Of a stretch of DNA of 7,221 nt, positions 1 to 4,511 are shown piece after piece. The position numbers and the translations under genes are program-made. The notes beneath the pieces were generated by a model. It did no database searches, had not been told where the DNA came from, and saw nothing but the letters and a program-made list of their open reading frames with translations. The stretch spans positions 1 to 7,221 of the forward strand of contig CAZFPB010000041.1 of NCBI GenBank assembly GCA_964520985.1, written 5' to 3'. Numbering within the stretch: position 1 is the stretch's first letter; every line of letters begins with the position of its first letter. The DNA is from CAYSGL01 sp964520985. Lineage in GTDB: Bacteria > Pseudomonadota > Alphaproteobacteria > Micavibrionales > Micavibrionaceae.

Positions 1-184
1 CGTCGCGCAGGTACTCGACAGGCAGGTCACACACGGACCCGCCGTTATCGAACCGAACGCGGTAGATGCTTTCGCTGTCCGTGATGGGGCGACCCTTGAG
101 ACCGCCGATGACGACACCAGGGAAACGCGGGTAGTTCGGGTTCACGCGGTAGCTCACGCGGTCACCGATTGAGAACTTGATCAC
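1..184 (-). CDS. Small SH3/KOW-like protein, C-terminus cut by window edge
   Basis: This is the 5' part of a leftward gene. It begins at GTG (184-182) and stays open to the window edge, giving 61 codons. The protein begins MIKFSIGDRVSYRV and later has YRVRFDNGGSV followed by DLPVEYLRD. The pattern (I)GDRV, then G-V-V near residues 23-25, then Y-R-V-R-F-D-N-G is typical of small beta-barrel SH3, KOW or Tudor-like folds seen in many phage hypothetical proteins. The family link is by pattern only. The start is chosen because its GTG overlaps the TGA of the upstream leftward gene by 4 bp (GTGA), so the two are probably translationally coupled and belong to one leftward operon. Function is unknown. 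The downstream end is not visible. Confidence 0.7.
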   Translation of the reverse strand, partial: MIKFSIGDRVSYRVNPNYPRFPGVVIGGLKGRPITDSESIYRVRFDNGGSVCDLPVEYLRD

Positions 185-372
185 TTGGCGCCTCCAGCCA
201 CTCGCAGGCCTTGCTCAGCGACCGGGCGCGTCTTCCGCAGCCCAGGCAGCACGCACTCGCGGACCTCGGTGATCTCCTCGCCTGTCGTGGTCACGACGGC
301 TGAGGCGTACTCGGCGACCAGCTCGAGGCCGGCAGCGGTCAGGCGAAGGGTGATCTTGGTTGGGGTGGGCAT
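181..372 (-). CDS. Hypothetical 63-aa protein, first gene of the left operon
   Basis: A leftward ORF of 63 residues starting at ATG (372-370), beginning MPTPTKITLRLTAAGLELVA. I do not recognise it. It has one short stretch rich in Ala and Val (about residues 13-27), a VTTTGEE turn, and a basic C-terminal third. There is no Cys pair, and the hydrophobic stretch is too short and polar for a clear membrane helix. The sequence upstream of the ATG gives only a weak Shine-Dalgarno (CGGA about 8 bases before it). It is the first gene after the candidate leftward promoter at 394-421 and its operator, and it overlaps the next leftward gene by 4 bp. The position matches the first gene after PL in lambda-like phages, which often encodes an antiterminator or accessory protein, but nothing in the sequence shows such a function. 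Confidence 0.65.
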   Translation of the reverse strand: MPTPTKITLRLTAAGLELVAEYASAVVTTTGEEITEVRECVLPGLRKTRPVAEQGLRVAGGAK

Positions 373-390
373 TGCGTGTTCCGTAGTGGA

Positions 391-410
391 TTCACTATCG
401 CAATACCGAA
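391..410. promoter_or_regulatory. Operator-like site, left region, copy 1
   Basis: TTCACTATCGCAATACCGAA matches the inferred ideal palindrome TTCACTATCGCGATAGTGAA at 17 of 20 positions. The left half-site is perfect and the right half has three differences. The same motif recurs at 430-449 and in the repressor/Cro divergent gap at 1888-1907. The site overlaps the -10 element of the leftward promoter candidate, so a bound repressor would block that promoter. The role is inferred from repetition and position. Confidence 0.65.
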
Positions 411-421
411 CGACACTTCAA
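394..421 (-). promoter_or_regulatory. Candidate leftward early promoter (PL-like)
   Basis: Read on the minus strand, TTGAAG (421-416, 4 of 6 to TTGACA) is followed after 16 bases by GATAGT (399-394, 4 of 6 to TATAAT). Transcription would start near 386-388, leaving a short leader of about 15 bases before the ATG at 372. The -10 lies inside the perfect half of the operator at 391-410. The same GATAGT element forms the -10 candidates at the repressor/Cro gap, which supports the reading. Confidence 0.5.
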
Positions 422-429
422 GCACCATC

Positions 430-449
430 TTCACTATGGCGATAGATGA
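430..449. promoter_or_regulatory. Operator-like site, left region, copy 2
   Basis: TTCACTATGGCGATAGATGA matches the inferred ideal operator at 16 of 20 positions: the left half has one change, and the right half is intact through CGATAG. It lies 39 bp from copy 1, start to start, just upstream of the leftward promoter candidate. It could bind a second repressor dimer, as at lambda OL, or control a rightward promoter for the gene at 631. I see no convincing promoter overlapping it. Confidence 0.55.
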
Positions 450-630
450 CACGTCGATTTGTCCCACCGTGTAAGCCGTTCTGCTACCTTTGCTTACGTG
501 GATTTCACCTATGCAATACTCCAGTCGCCCACGAAAACATTAGACATTCCGGTCGCATACATATGCGGCGTGGAAGTTTTTTGTCACTCCGGCGCATTGG
601 AAACCCTTCCACTGACCGCACGGTCGTCGT

Positions 631-1272
631 ATGCAGTCGGCTATGGGGCTGACTCTTACCGACCTTGAGAAACTAGCCGAGTGGGCCTACCGAGCCGCCG
701 GCCTGGAGCCTGACACTCCGGCTGCGCCGCTCGAATTGGCCAGGCTTTTGATCGCTGGAGGCAGCCACGTTCCGGTTGCCAGATGCACAGAGCTGCGCAC
801 GCCGGCCCGCTTGGCCCGCGTTGGCTCGCAGTGGCGCATCTATGTTCGCGCCTCATTCGATGACACAGCAATGCGCTGGCTGGTCGCTCACGAGTGCGCC
901 GAGTGGATCCTTGCCCGCGAGAACTACCGAGGCACGGACATCGAGCAGAAGGCGGAGTCTCTGGCGGCGCGTCTCATCGCTCCACGGCCAGCCGCACGCA
1001 TCGCCATCGATGCCGGGCTGGACTTCCAGGAGCTCGCCGAAGCGTTCGGCATGTCCCAGAGCAGCGCGGCACTACGCCGTGGCGAGGTGTCTCGAGAGCC
1101 GACAGCGCTCATCACTCCAGAGGCCGTCTACCTCAGGGGCGATGACTGGGCATGGGGTGACGATACCGCGATCCGTCAGATCGCGACAGCGGCGAGCACT
1201 CCAGGGATCGTCAGGGCCAGGTGCACCGACAACGTGGAGCGGACGGCGTTGCGCCGCGTGGTCGGCGCTTAG
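631..1272 (+). CDS. ImmA/IrrE-type metallopeptidase homologue, putative antirepressor
   Basis: A 213-residue protein resembling the ImmA/IrrE family, zinc peptidases that cleave phage or ICE repressors of the ImmR type. A predicted helix at residues 82-95 carries LVAHECAEWIL, where the family normally has HExxH. A second helix follows, with EQKAESLAARLIAP at residues 105-118, matching the family's second conserved helix ending in (L/I)xxP. Two deviations stand out. The second zinc His is Glu (H87-E88-C-A-E91), and the usual EAN-type helix reads KAE at residues 107-109. The protein may be inactive, or may use E91 as a ligand. A short helical segment at residues 132-150 (ELAEAFGMSQSSAALRR) resembles a helix-turn-helix. 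The start could be ATG 631 or ATG 643; an in-frame TGA at 613 excludes anything earlier, and neither has a Shine-Dalgarno. Its stop codon overlaps that of the convergent repressor gene, which suits a protease-repressor pair. Confidence 0.75.
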   Translation: MQSAMGLTLTDLEKLAEWAYRAAGLEPDTPAAPLELARLLIAGGSHVPVARCTELRTPARLARVGSQWRIYVRASFDDTAMRWLVAHECAEWILARENYRGTDIEQKAESLAARLIAPRPAARIAIDAGLDFQELAEAFGMSQSSAALRRGEVSREPTALITPEAVYLRGDDWAWGDDTAIRQIATAASTPGIVRARCTDNVERTALRRVVGA

Positions 1273-1883
1273 GGCTTCTTCTTGCCGCCGTTCTTCACAC
1301 CATCTGTGAAGCGTCGAACGGTAGCGGCCTGTTCCTTTGCGGACTCTTCCACGGTCACCAGCACTCCAGGGTGCGGTTCTCCTCGGCGTTTGCGCCTGAG
1401 TTCCGCCCGGATGTCTTCCACCCATTCCAGCCGCGGCAGGTCGCTCTCACTGTAGAGCGCCGAACCAACCGCATCGGCTGCGGCCTGGATCTCTTCAAAG
1501 GTGCCTTCGCCGTTTTCCACCATCAGAGCGATGGCCGCGGACCTGTGTGGGTATCGCTCGTACCCGGTCGTCGTGATGACGGGGGGCGCAGAGGTTGGAG
1601 CGAGGAGAGCCAGTAGGATGTCGACGCGCCCTACCTTGGCCAGGCCCTTGATCAGCTTCGCGCCGCCGCCTCGTCCGCCTTTCAGTAGTTCGGACAGGTA
1701 TCCCTGCGAGAAACCCATCTGCCGCGCTGCCTCGACCTGGCTCCCGACGCTATTCACGTAGTCATTGAGCATTTGGATGACCTTCTCGTTGATAGGTCGG
1801 TCCAGACTCTTATCGCCGCGCTTACCCACCTCCTGAGGGTAGGTCTCGGGATCTTCACTATGGTGAACGATTTCTGTTGCCAT
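1269..1883 (-). CDS. XRE-family phage repressor (CI/ImmR-like)
   Basis: A leftward 204-residue protein. Residues about 34-92 form an XRE-type DNA-binding domain. Helix 2 is around QVEAARQMGFS (49-59), and the recognition helix starts SQGYLSELLKGG (59-70). The C-terminal half (about 105-204) contains acidic and basic helices ending in a Lys-rich tail. It shows none of the Ser/Lys signature of S24 LexA/CI autopeptidases, so inactivation by RecA-stimulated self-cleavage is unlikely. A dedicated protease such as the neighbouring ImmA-like protein is the likelier trigger. The start is ATG 1883. It has no Shine-Dalgarno and lies 7 bases from a minus-strand GATAGT -10 candidate, so a leaderless mRNA, as for lambda cI from PRM, is plausible. 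Divergent from the Cro-like gene and convergent with the ImmA-like gene, it is probably the lysogeny repressor. The family assignment is good; the role is inferred from layout. Confidence 0.78.
   Translation of the reverse strand: MATEIVHHSEDPETYPQEVGKRGDKSLDRPINEKVIQMLNDYVNSVGSQVEAARQMGFSQGYLSELLKGGRGGGAKLIKGLAKVGRVDILLALLAPTSAPPVITTTGYERYPHRSAAIALMVENGEGTFEEIQAAADAVGSALYSESDLPRLEWVEDIRAELRRKRRGEPHPGVLVTVEESAKEQAATVRRFTDGVKNGGKKKP
1854..1867. promoter_or_regulatory. Possible secondary operator inside the repressor 5' end
   Basis: TTCACTATGGTGAA is an inverted repeat (TTCAC, 4 bases, GTGAA) within the first 10 codons of the repressor gene. On the minus strand the half-site reads CCATAGTGAA, 9 of 10 to the operator half CGATAGTGAA. 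The arms are 6 bp closer together than in the other sites, so it may be bound differently or be partly a coding coincidence. It starts 34 bp from the main divergent operator. Confidence 0.4.
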
Positions 1884-1904
1884 GTGGCCGACTATCGCGA
1901 TAGT
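1877..1904 (+). promoter_or_regulatory. Candidate rightward early promoter (PR-like)
   Basis: TTGCCA (1877-1882, 5 of 6 to TTGACA) is followed after 16 bases by GATAGT (1899-1904, 4 of 6 to TATAAT). The -10 is the right half of the palindromic operator. The expected start of transcription, about 7-9 bases downstream, falls on or next to the ATG at 1913, so the Cro-like mRNA would be leaderless. The -35 overlaps the first codons of the divergent repressor gene. Confidence 0.55.
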
Positions 1905-1907
1905 GAA
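1888..1907. promoter_or_regulatory. Main divergent operator (OR-like) with back-to-back -10 elements
   Basis: CCGACTATCGCGATAGTGAA matches the inferred ideal operator at 17 of 20 positions. Its core, ACTATCGCGATAGT (1891-1904), is a perfect 14-bp palindrome. Because of the symmetry, GATAGT occurs on both strands (1899-1904 plus, 1896-1891 minus) and can act as the -10 of both the Cro-like and the repressor promoters. The minus-strand promoter has no good -35, as is common for repressor-maintenance promoters that need activation. A protein bound here would cover both -10 elements. Confidence 0.7.
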
Positions 1908-1912
1908 CCGGT

Positions 1913-2263
1913 ATGCACGGTTCGGTTCTTTTGAAAGGTTGGCGAGAAGCCCGTGAGCAAACTCAGAAGGAGGGGGCGAAAAGCCTGGGAGTTAGCCAAG
2001 GCGCCCTTTCGGAATACGAAAACGGCAAGGCACCGCGGCTGGATGTAGCTCTGAAACTGGCGCGACTGACGTCGGGCGCAGTCCCGGTCGAGTCGTGGGA
2101 ACGGCTGGAGGAAGCTACTGAGGGAGCGCCGGATCTGGCGTCCCCGATGGAAAATGCCCCGGGAGAGGCCCCGGCGGCAAGCGGCAGCGCGATTTCTGCG
2201 ACAGCCAGCAAAACCGGGAGCAGGAAAGCTAGCCGGAACGAGGCGGATAGGGGCGCGGCGTGA
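1913..2263 (+). CDS. Cro-like XRE regulator, first gene of the right operon
   Basis: A 116-residue protein. Residues about 5-60 form a classic XRE helix-turn-helix: the second helix is within QKEGAKSLGVS (18-28), then the recognition helix SQGALSEYENGK (28-39), then APRLDVALKLARL. Residues about 66-116 are Ala, Ser, Gly and Glu-rich and probably disordered. The core SQGxLSE is shared with the divergent repressor, so both probably read the same operators. The start is ATG 1913. It has no Shine-Dalgarno and sits 8 bases after the -10 candidate, suggesting leaderless translation. An in-frame TTG at 1931 is possible but also has no ribosome site. Position and type suggest Cro: the first protein made from the rightward promoter, switching off the repressor. 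The disordered tail makes it longer than typical Cro proteins. Its TGA overlaps the GTG of the next gene by 4 bp. Confidence 0.75.
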   Translation: MHGSVLLKGWREAREQTQKEGAKSLGVSQGALSEYENGKAPRLDVALKLARLTSGAVPVESWERLEEATEGAPDLASPMENAPGEAPAASGSAISATASKTGSRKASRNEADRGAA

Positions 2264-2343
2264 CCTGGCCAGAAGCGTTCGCCGCGGTTGGCGTCGCTGC
2301 CGCTGTTGCATGGGTGCTCGTCACGTTGGTGAGGAACGCGTGA
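2260..2343 (+). CDS. 27-aa single-span membrane peptide
   Basis: A very short ORF starting at GTG 2260 inside the stop codon of the Cro-like gene and ending at TGA 2341-2343, which overlaps the next start. The peptide is MTWPEAFAAVGVAAAVAWVL followed by VTLVRNA. Residues about 6-24 are an unbroken hydrophobic segment, and a single Arg follows it, so a single-span inner-membrane peptide with its C-terminus in the cytoplasm is likely. AGGGG (2249-2253) lies 6 bases before the start as a Shine-Dalgarno. Exact GTGA junctions on both sides, matching every other junction in this operon, are the main reason to believe it is a gene. Most gene finders would skip it for length. Function is unknown. A role at the membrane in lysis-lysogeny signalling or exclusion is only a guess. 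Confidence 0.6.
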   Translation: MTWPEAFAAVGVAAAVAWVLVTLVRNA

Positions 2344-2735
2344 CCCGTGCCACCTCCATCCGTCCCGCCCCGCTATCTCACGAGCGAAAGCCCGCGAGCG
2401 GCGAGTACCCGGCGATTACGTCTTCTGGAGTCGCTGGTGGTGAGCATGGTTTCCGTCCTGCCAAGTGTCATGCGGCTAGGTTGGATCCGTCTGTAGCCAC
2501 TTCAACTCTCGCGCCCGCGTCGTCTCTGTCACGGGCCTTGCGTTCAGCTATCGACCGACTCGGGTGCAGCGTTGCTGACGCGGCCAGCTGGTGCGGAGTT
2601 GAGCGGCGCACGGTTCAGCGATGGCTGAGTGGTGATGCGCCTGTGAACGTCGAGTGCGTCATGCGCTCGCGACGGCTGTGGCCGGCGTTTCTGGATGAGC
2701 TGACGGCGTTGACGTTGGGGAGGACAGGCACGTGA
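2340..2735 (+). CDS. Helix-turn-helix protein in the CII position
   Basis: A 131-residue protein starting at GTG 2340, overlapping the preceding TGA by 4 bp, with GAGGA (2331-2335) four bases upstream. The reading frame is open back to 2154, but this start is preferred because it has the ribosome site and the overlap, and the longer form would read through the Cro-like gene. Residues 1-60 are Ser, Ala and Pro-rich and look disordered. Residues about 64-122 carry a helix-turn-helix: DAASWCGVERRTVQRWLSGD (80-99), followed by PVNVE and a Trp-containing helix. The RRTVQRWLSG element is typical of Cro/C1-type recognition helices. A second regulator immediately downstream of cro is where lambdoid phages carry cII, so a transcriptional activator is plausible, but I see no CII sequence similarity. 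Confidence 0.65.
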   Translation: MTRATSIRPAPLSHERKPASGEYPAITSSGVAGGEHGFRPAKCHAARLDPSVATSTLAPASSLSRALRSAIDRLGCSVADAASWCGVERRTVQRWLSGDAPVNVECVMRSRRLWPAFLDELTALTLGRTGT

Positions 2736-3664
2736 GCGAAGAAACGCGGCAGCTTGATGAACTTAGGCCTCACCCGGAAAACGCCCACATTTTCGGCGAC
2801 CCCGAGGAGTCGGAGCAGTACGAGGCGATCAAAGCGTCCATCAAACAACACGGCATCTGGGAGCCCATCGTTATCAAGACGGACGGCACGATCCTGTCTG
2901 GGCACCTGCGCTACCACGTTGCCCAATCACTGAAGCTGAAGAGCGTGCCGGTGCGCGTTGCGCAGGCCTTCGAGACGTACCGCGATGAGGTCACGTTCAT
3001 CATCCGCGCAAACACCGACCGTCGTCAGCTGACGAAGGCGGAGATCGCGATCGCATTCAAACGACTTCGGGAGCTACCGAAGGAAGACGGAGGGGCGAAG
3101 CCAGCCAGAGGACGCCCCAAAAAAGGTGCGGCTGAACGCACATTTTCTGGGACCAAGGCGCGCGACGAAGCGGCAGATCTCCTTGGTGTTGGGCGTGACG
3201 AAGCTGTGGCGCTTGAGACAGTCTTCACGACGCCCGGTGTTCCTGACGAACTAAAGGAAGCCGTCAACAAGGGCAAGGTGGCCGCAACGCCAGCCGCGAA
3301 AGCCGTACGCGCCGAACTCAAACGCCAAGACGGCGAGATCAAAGACCCGGCAGCGCTGAAGGTTATCTCTAACCCGGCACCCAAGAAGCCGCGCGCTGAG
3401 CAGACCCATGTTGATGAAGTGGCGGCCAAGGCGGAGGCCTTTGAACGCGACTATCGCGAGTTGTTCGACCTGTATCGACGCGTGGACGCGGTTCTTACGC
3501 ATCGCCCGCTGAAGAGCGTCATCGGGCCAACTGAGCATCACCAGTACCTAGACCTAATCCGTGACACGGCGCTCCGTGCGTGGCGCGAGATCGAATCTGT
3601 CCAAGGTCCAACCAACACCGGTCGCCAGATGAGTCTGTCTGTCGTCCAAGGGGGCAAGTCGTGA
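2732..3664 (+). CDS. ParB/Srx-domain DNA-binding protein
   Basis: A 310-residue protein. Residues about 6-95 form a ParB N-terminal domain: LDELRPHPENA at the start, then SIKQHGIWEPIVI, then TILSGHLRYHVAQSL (53-67). That last stretch corresponds to the GERR/GHRR-type box that binds nucleotide in ParB-family proteins. A basic linker (GRPKKG, 127-132) leads to a helix-turn-helix-like segment, ARDEAADLLGVGRDEAVALE (143-162). Helices then predominate, with a possible coiled coil at about 225-290. The start is GTG 2732, overlapping the previous TGA, with GGGGAGGA at 2717-2724. No ParA-type ATPase is in the window, so plasmid-style partition is not supported. Phages use ParB-fold proteins for replication, transcription control or as nucleases, and I cannot choose between these. 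Confidence 0.75.
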   Translation: MSEETRQLDELRPHPENAHIFGDPEESEQYEAIKASIKQHGIWEPIVIKTDGTILSGHLRYHVAQSLKLKSVPVRVAQAFETYRDEVTFIIRANTDRRQLTKAEIAIAFKRLRELPKEDGGAKPARGRPKKGAAERTFSGTKARDEAADLLGVGRDEAVALETVFTTPGVPDELKEAVNKGKVAATPAAKAVRAELKRQDGEIKDPAALKVISNPAPKKPRAEQTHVDEVAAKAEAFERDYRELFDLYRRVDAVLTHRPLKSVIGPTEHHQYLDLIRDTALRAWREIESVQGPTNTGRQMSLSVVQGGKS

Positions 3665-4341
3665 ACGAGCAGGCAAAAGAGCAATTGGCGGCGTATCGCG
3701 CAAACATCGAGGCGATCGTCGAGAGCGGCGGATACAAGAACACCGGGATCGCCGCTGGCTACATCCACGGCAAACTGAAGGACGTCTGGTGGTCCGTGCT
3801 GGATCTAGAGAGCGACGACGTGCCGCTCCCTGACCAGTTGGGCATGACGCCGACGATGCAACTGCTGCTGCACTTCTTTGCGCGGTCGGTGCACAAGTTC
3901 GGGCTCCAGCGGTCAAAGCTGCCAACGCTGGTTCATGAATGCCCCTCGGTGCACGCCCAAACCGGCGCGCCGATTCTTCTGCCAGCCGTAAGCAAACGCG
4001 ACCTGTCGCGCATTATCGGCAAGAGCCAATCATCCATCGAGAACGCCATTTCTCGGTTCCGGCACAAGACCGAGGTGCTGTTCGAAAAGCAGCTCGTGTA
4101 CCCGCTTTTCGTCGACAAGGGGATCATGTTCGACGTGTGCACGAACCTGAACATGATGCTGCCGTTCGATGTGAATGTGTACACGTACGCTAAGAGCTAT
4201 TCACTGGAGCAGCGCTTGAGCATGGCCCCGACCTACCAGCGTCAAGGTCAGTGGTGCACGAACGGGATCTTGGCCAAGTCCGGGAAGCCTGTTGCTGAAG
4301 CTGTCCCGGCAAACGACATGGCCAGGAATACCGGCACATGA
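3661..4341 (+). CDS. 226-aa putative DNA-binding protein, family not recognised
   Basis: The start is GTG 3661, overlapping the stop of the ParB-like gene by 4 bp, with AAGGGGG (3648-3654) six bases before it. An in-frame upstream extension to 3580 exists but lies wholly inside the ParB-like gene. Residues about 110-134 (VSKRDLSRIIGKSQSSIENAI then SRFRH) look like a helix-turn-helix or winged-helix unit. The following strands, VYPLFVDKGIMFDV and VNVYTYAKSY, could be a wing or a beta domain. A Trp pair at residues 43-44 lies in an N-terminal helical region. The last 40 residues (Cys, Gly, Pro, Ala-rich) look disordered. Its place after a ParB-domain protein in the early operon is where replication proteins often lie, so a replication or regulatory role is possible, without direct proof. 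Confidence 0.65.
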   Translation: MNEQAKEQLAAYRANIEAIVESGGYKNTGIAAGYIHGKLKDVWWSVLDLESDDVPLPDQLGMTPTMQLLLHFFARSVHKFGLQRSKLPTLVHECPSVHAQTGAPILLPAVSKRDLSRIIGKSQSSIENAISRFRHKTEVLFEKQLVYPLFVDKGIMFDVCTNLNMMLPFDVNVYTYAKSYSLEQRLSMAPTYQRQGQWCTNGILAKSGKPVAEAVPANDMARNTGT

Positions 4342-4511
4342 CCTACGTCGCCACCTTCATCACCGGCGCCATCGTCGGCATCACCGCCCTAGCCATCCAC
4401 AACTTCCGCCGCGGCATCCGAATCGCGACCGAAGCGCAACGTGAGCAGCGGGAACGACGGGAGTCTGGGGGTCCGGTGATGGTTTCGAACTGCAAGGGAG
4501 GGAAGGCGTGA
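4338..4511 (+). CDS. 57-aa single-span membrane protein
   Basis: A short gene starting at ATG 4338, overlapping the previous TGA by 4 bp (ATGA). It is the only junction in the operon that uses ATG alone. The protein begins MTYVATFITGAIVGITALAI. Residues about 3-20 are a membrane helix followed at once by HNFRRGIRIA, then a highly charged stretch with repeated Glu and Arg (EAQREQRERRES) that is probably helical. Arg after the helix predicts N-out, C-in topology. AGGA (4324-4327) lies 10 bases before the start. Both ends form 4-bp overlaps, and the layout resembles a membrane-anchored cytoplasmic helix. It is the first of three consecutive membrane proteins. Function is unknown. A holin or spanin is possible on size alone, but early-operon placement argues against lysis. 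Confidence 0.62.
   Translation: MTYVATFITGAIVGITALAIHNFRRGIRIATEAQREQRERRESGGPVMVSNCKGGKA

Larger units (their letters stand above)
373..630. other. Left regulatory intergenic region (OL-like)
   Basis: This 258-bp gap separates the leftward operon from the rightward ImmA-like gene and is visibly more AT-rich than its neighbours. It holds two operator-like sites (391-410 and 430-449) and a leftward promoter candidate. Farther right are an inverted repeat GTAAGC/GCTTAC (471-476 with 492-497, 15-base loop), the imperfect palindrome GCATACATATGC (555-566), and a weak rightward promoter candidate (TTGCTT at 490-495, 16-base spacer, TGCAAT at 512-517) that could serve the gene at 631. ORFs of 68-69 codons cross this gap but have no supporting start signal, and I do not call them genes. 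Confidence 0.6.

Noticed and set aside
446..668. Two overlapping plus-strand ORFs of 68-69 codons in the regulatory gap.
   Set aside because: Neither has a ribosome site or family-like sequence. They cross operator and promoter-like DNA and one overlaps the ImmA-like start.
1260..1300. Possible bidirectional terminator between the convergent ImmA-like and repressor genes.
   Set aside because: I see no GC-rich stem followed by a T-run there.
776..1309. A 177-codon plus-strand ORF overlapping the ImmA-like gene.
   Set aside because: It is a shadow frame with Ser/Arg/Ala-rich, low-complexity translation typical of high-GC DNA. The other frame has recognisable ImmA motifs.
1829..1845. Strong Shine-Dalgarno-like CAGGAGGTGGG on the minus strand within the repressor gene, hinting at an internal start.
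   Set aside because: No in-frame ATG, GTG or TTG lies at a suitable distance after it. The next Met is at residue 38, inside the first DNA-binding helix.
1892..2311. A 139-codon minus-strand ORF opposite the Cro-like gene.
   Set aside because: Arg-rich shadow translation. The plus strand has a clear helix-turn-helix.
3043..3054. Palindrome GATCGCGATCGC as a possible replication or ParB binding site.
   Set aside because: A single copy, fully explained by codons for Glu-Ile-Ala-Ile-Ala, with no iterated copies nearby.
3025..3429. A 134-codon minus-strand ORF opposite the ParB-like gene.
   Set aside because: Ser/Ala-rich antisense of a gene with a recognisable ParB domain; no start signals.
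3448..3461. ACTATCGCGA inside the ParB-like gene, similar to the operator core.
   Set aside because: Only half of the palindrome matches, and it is explained by codons for Asp-Tyr-Arg-Glu. It is not near a promoter.
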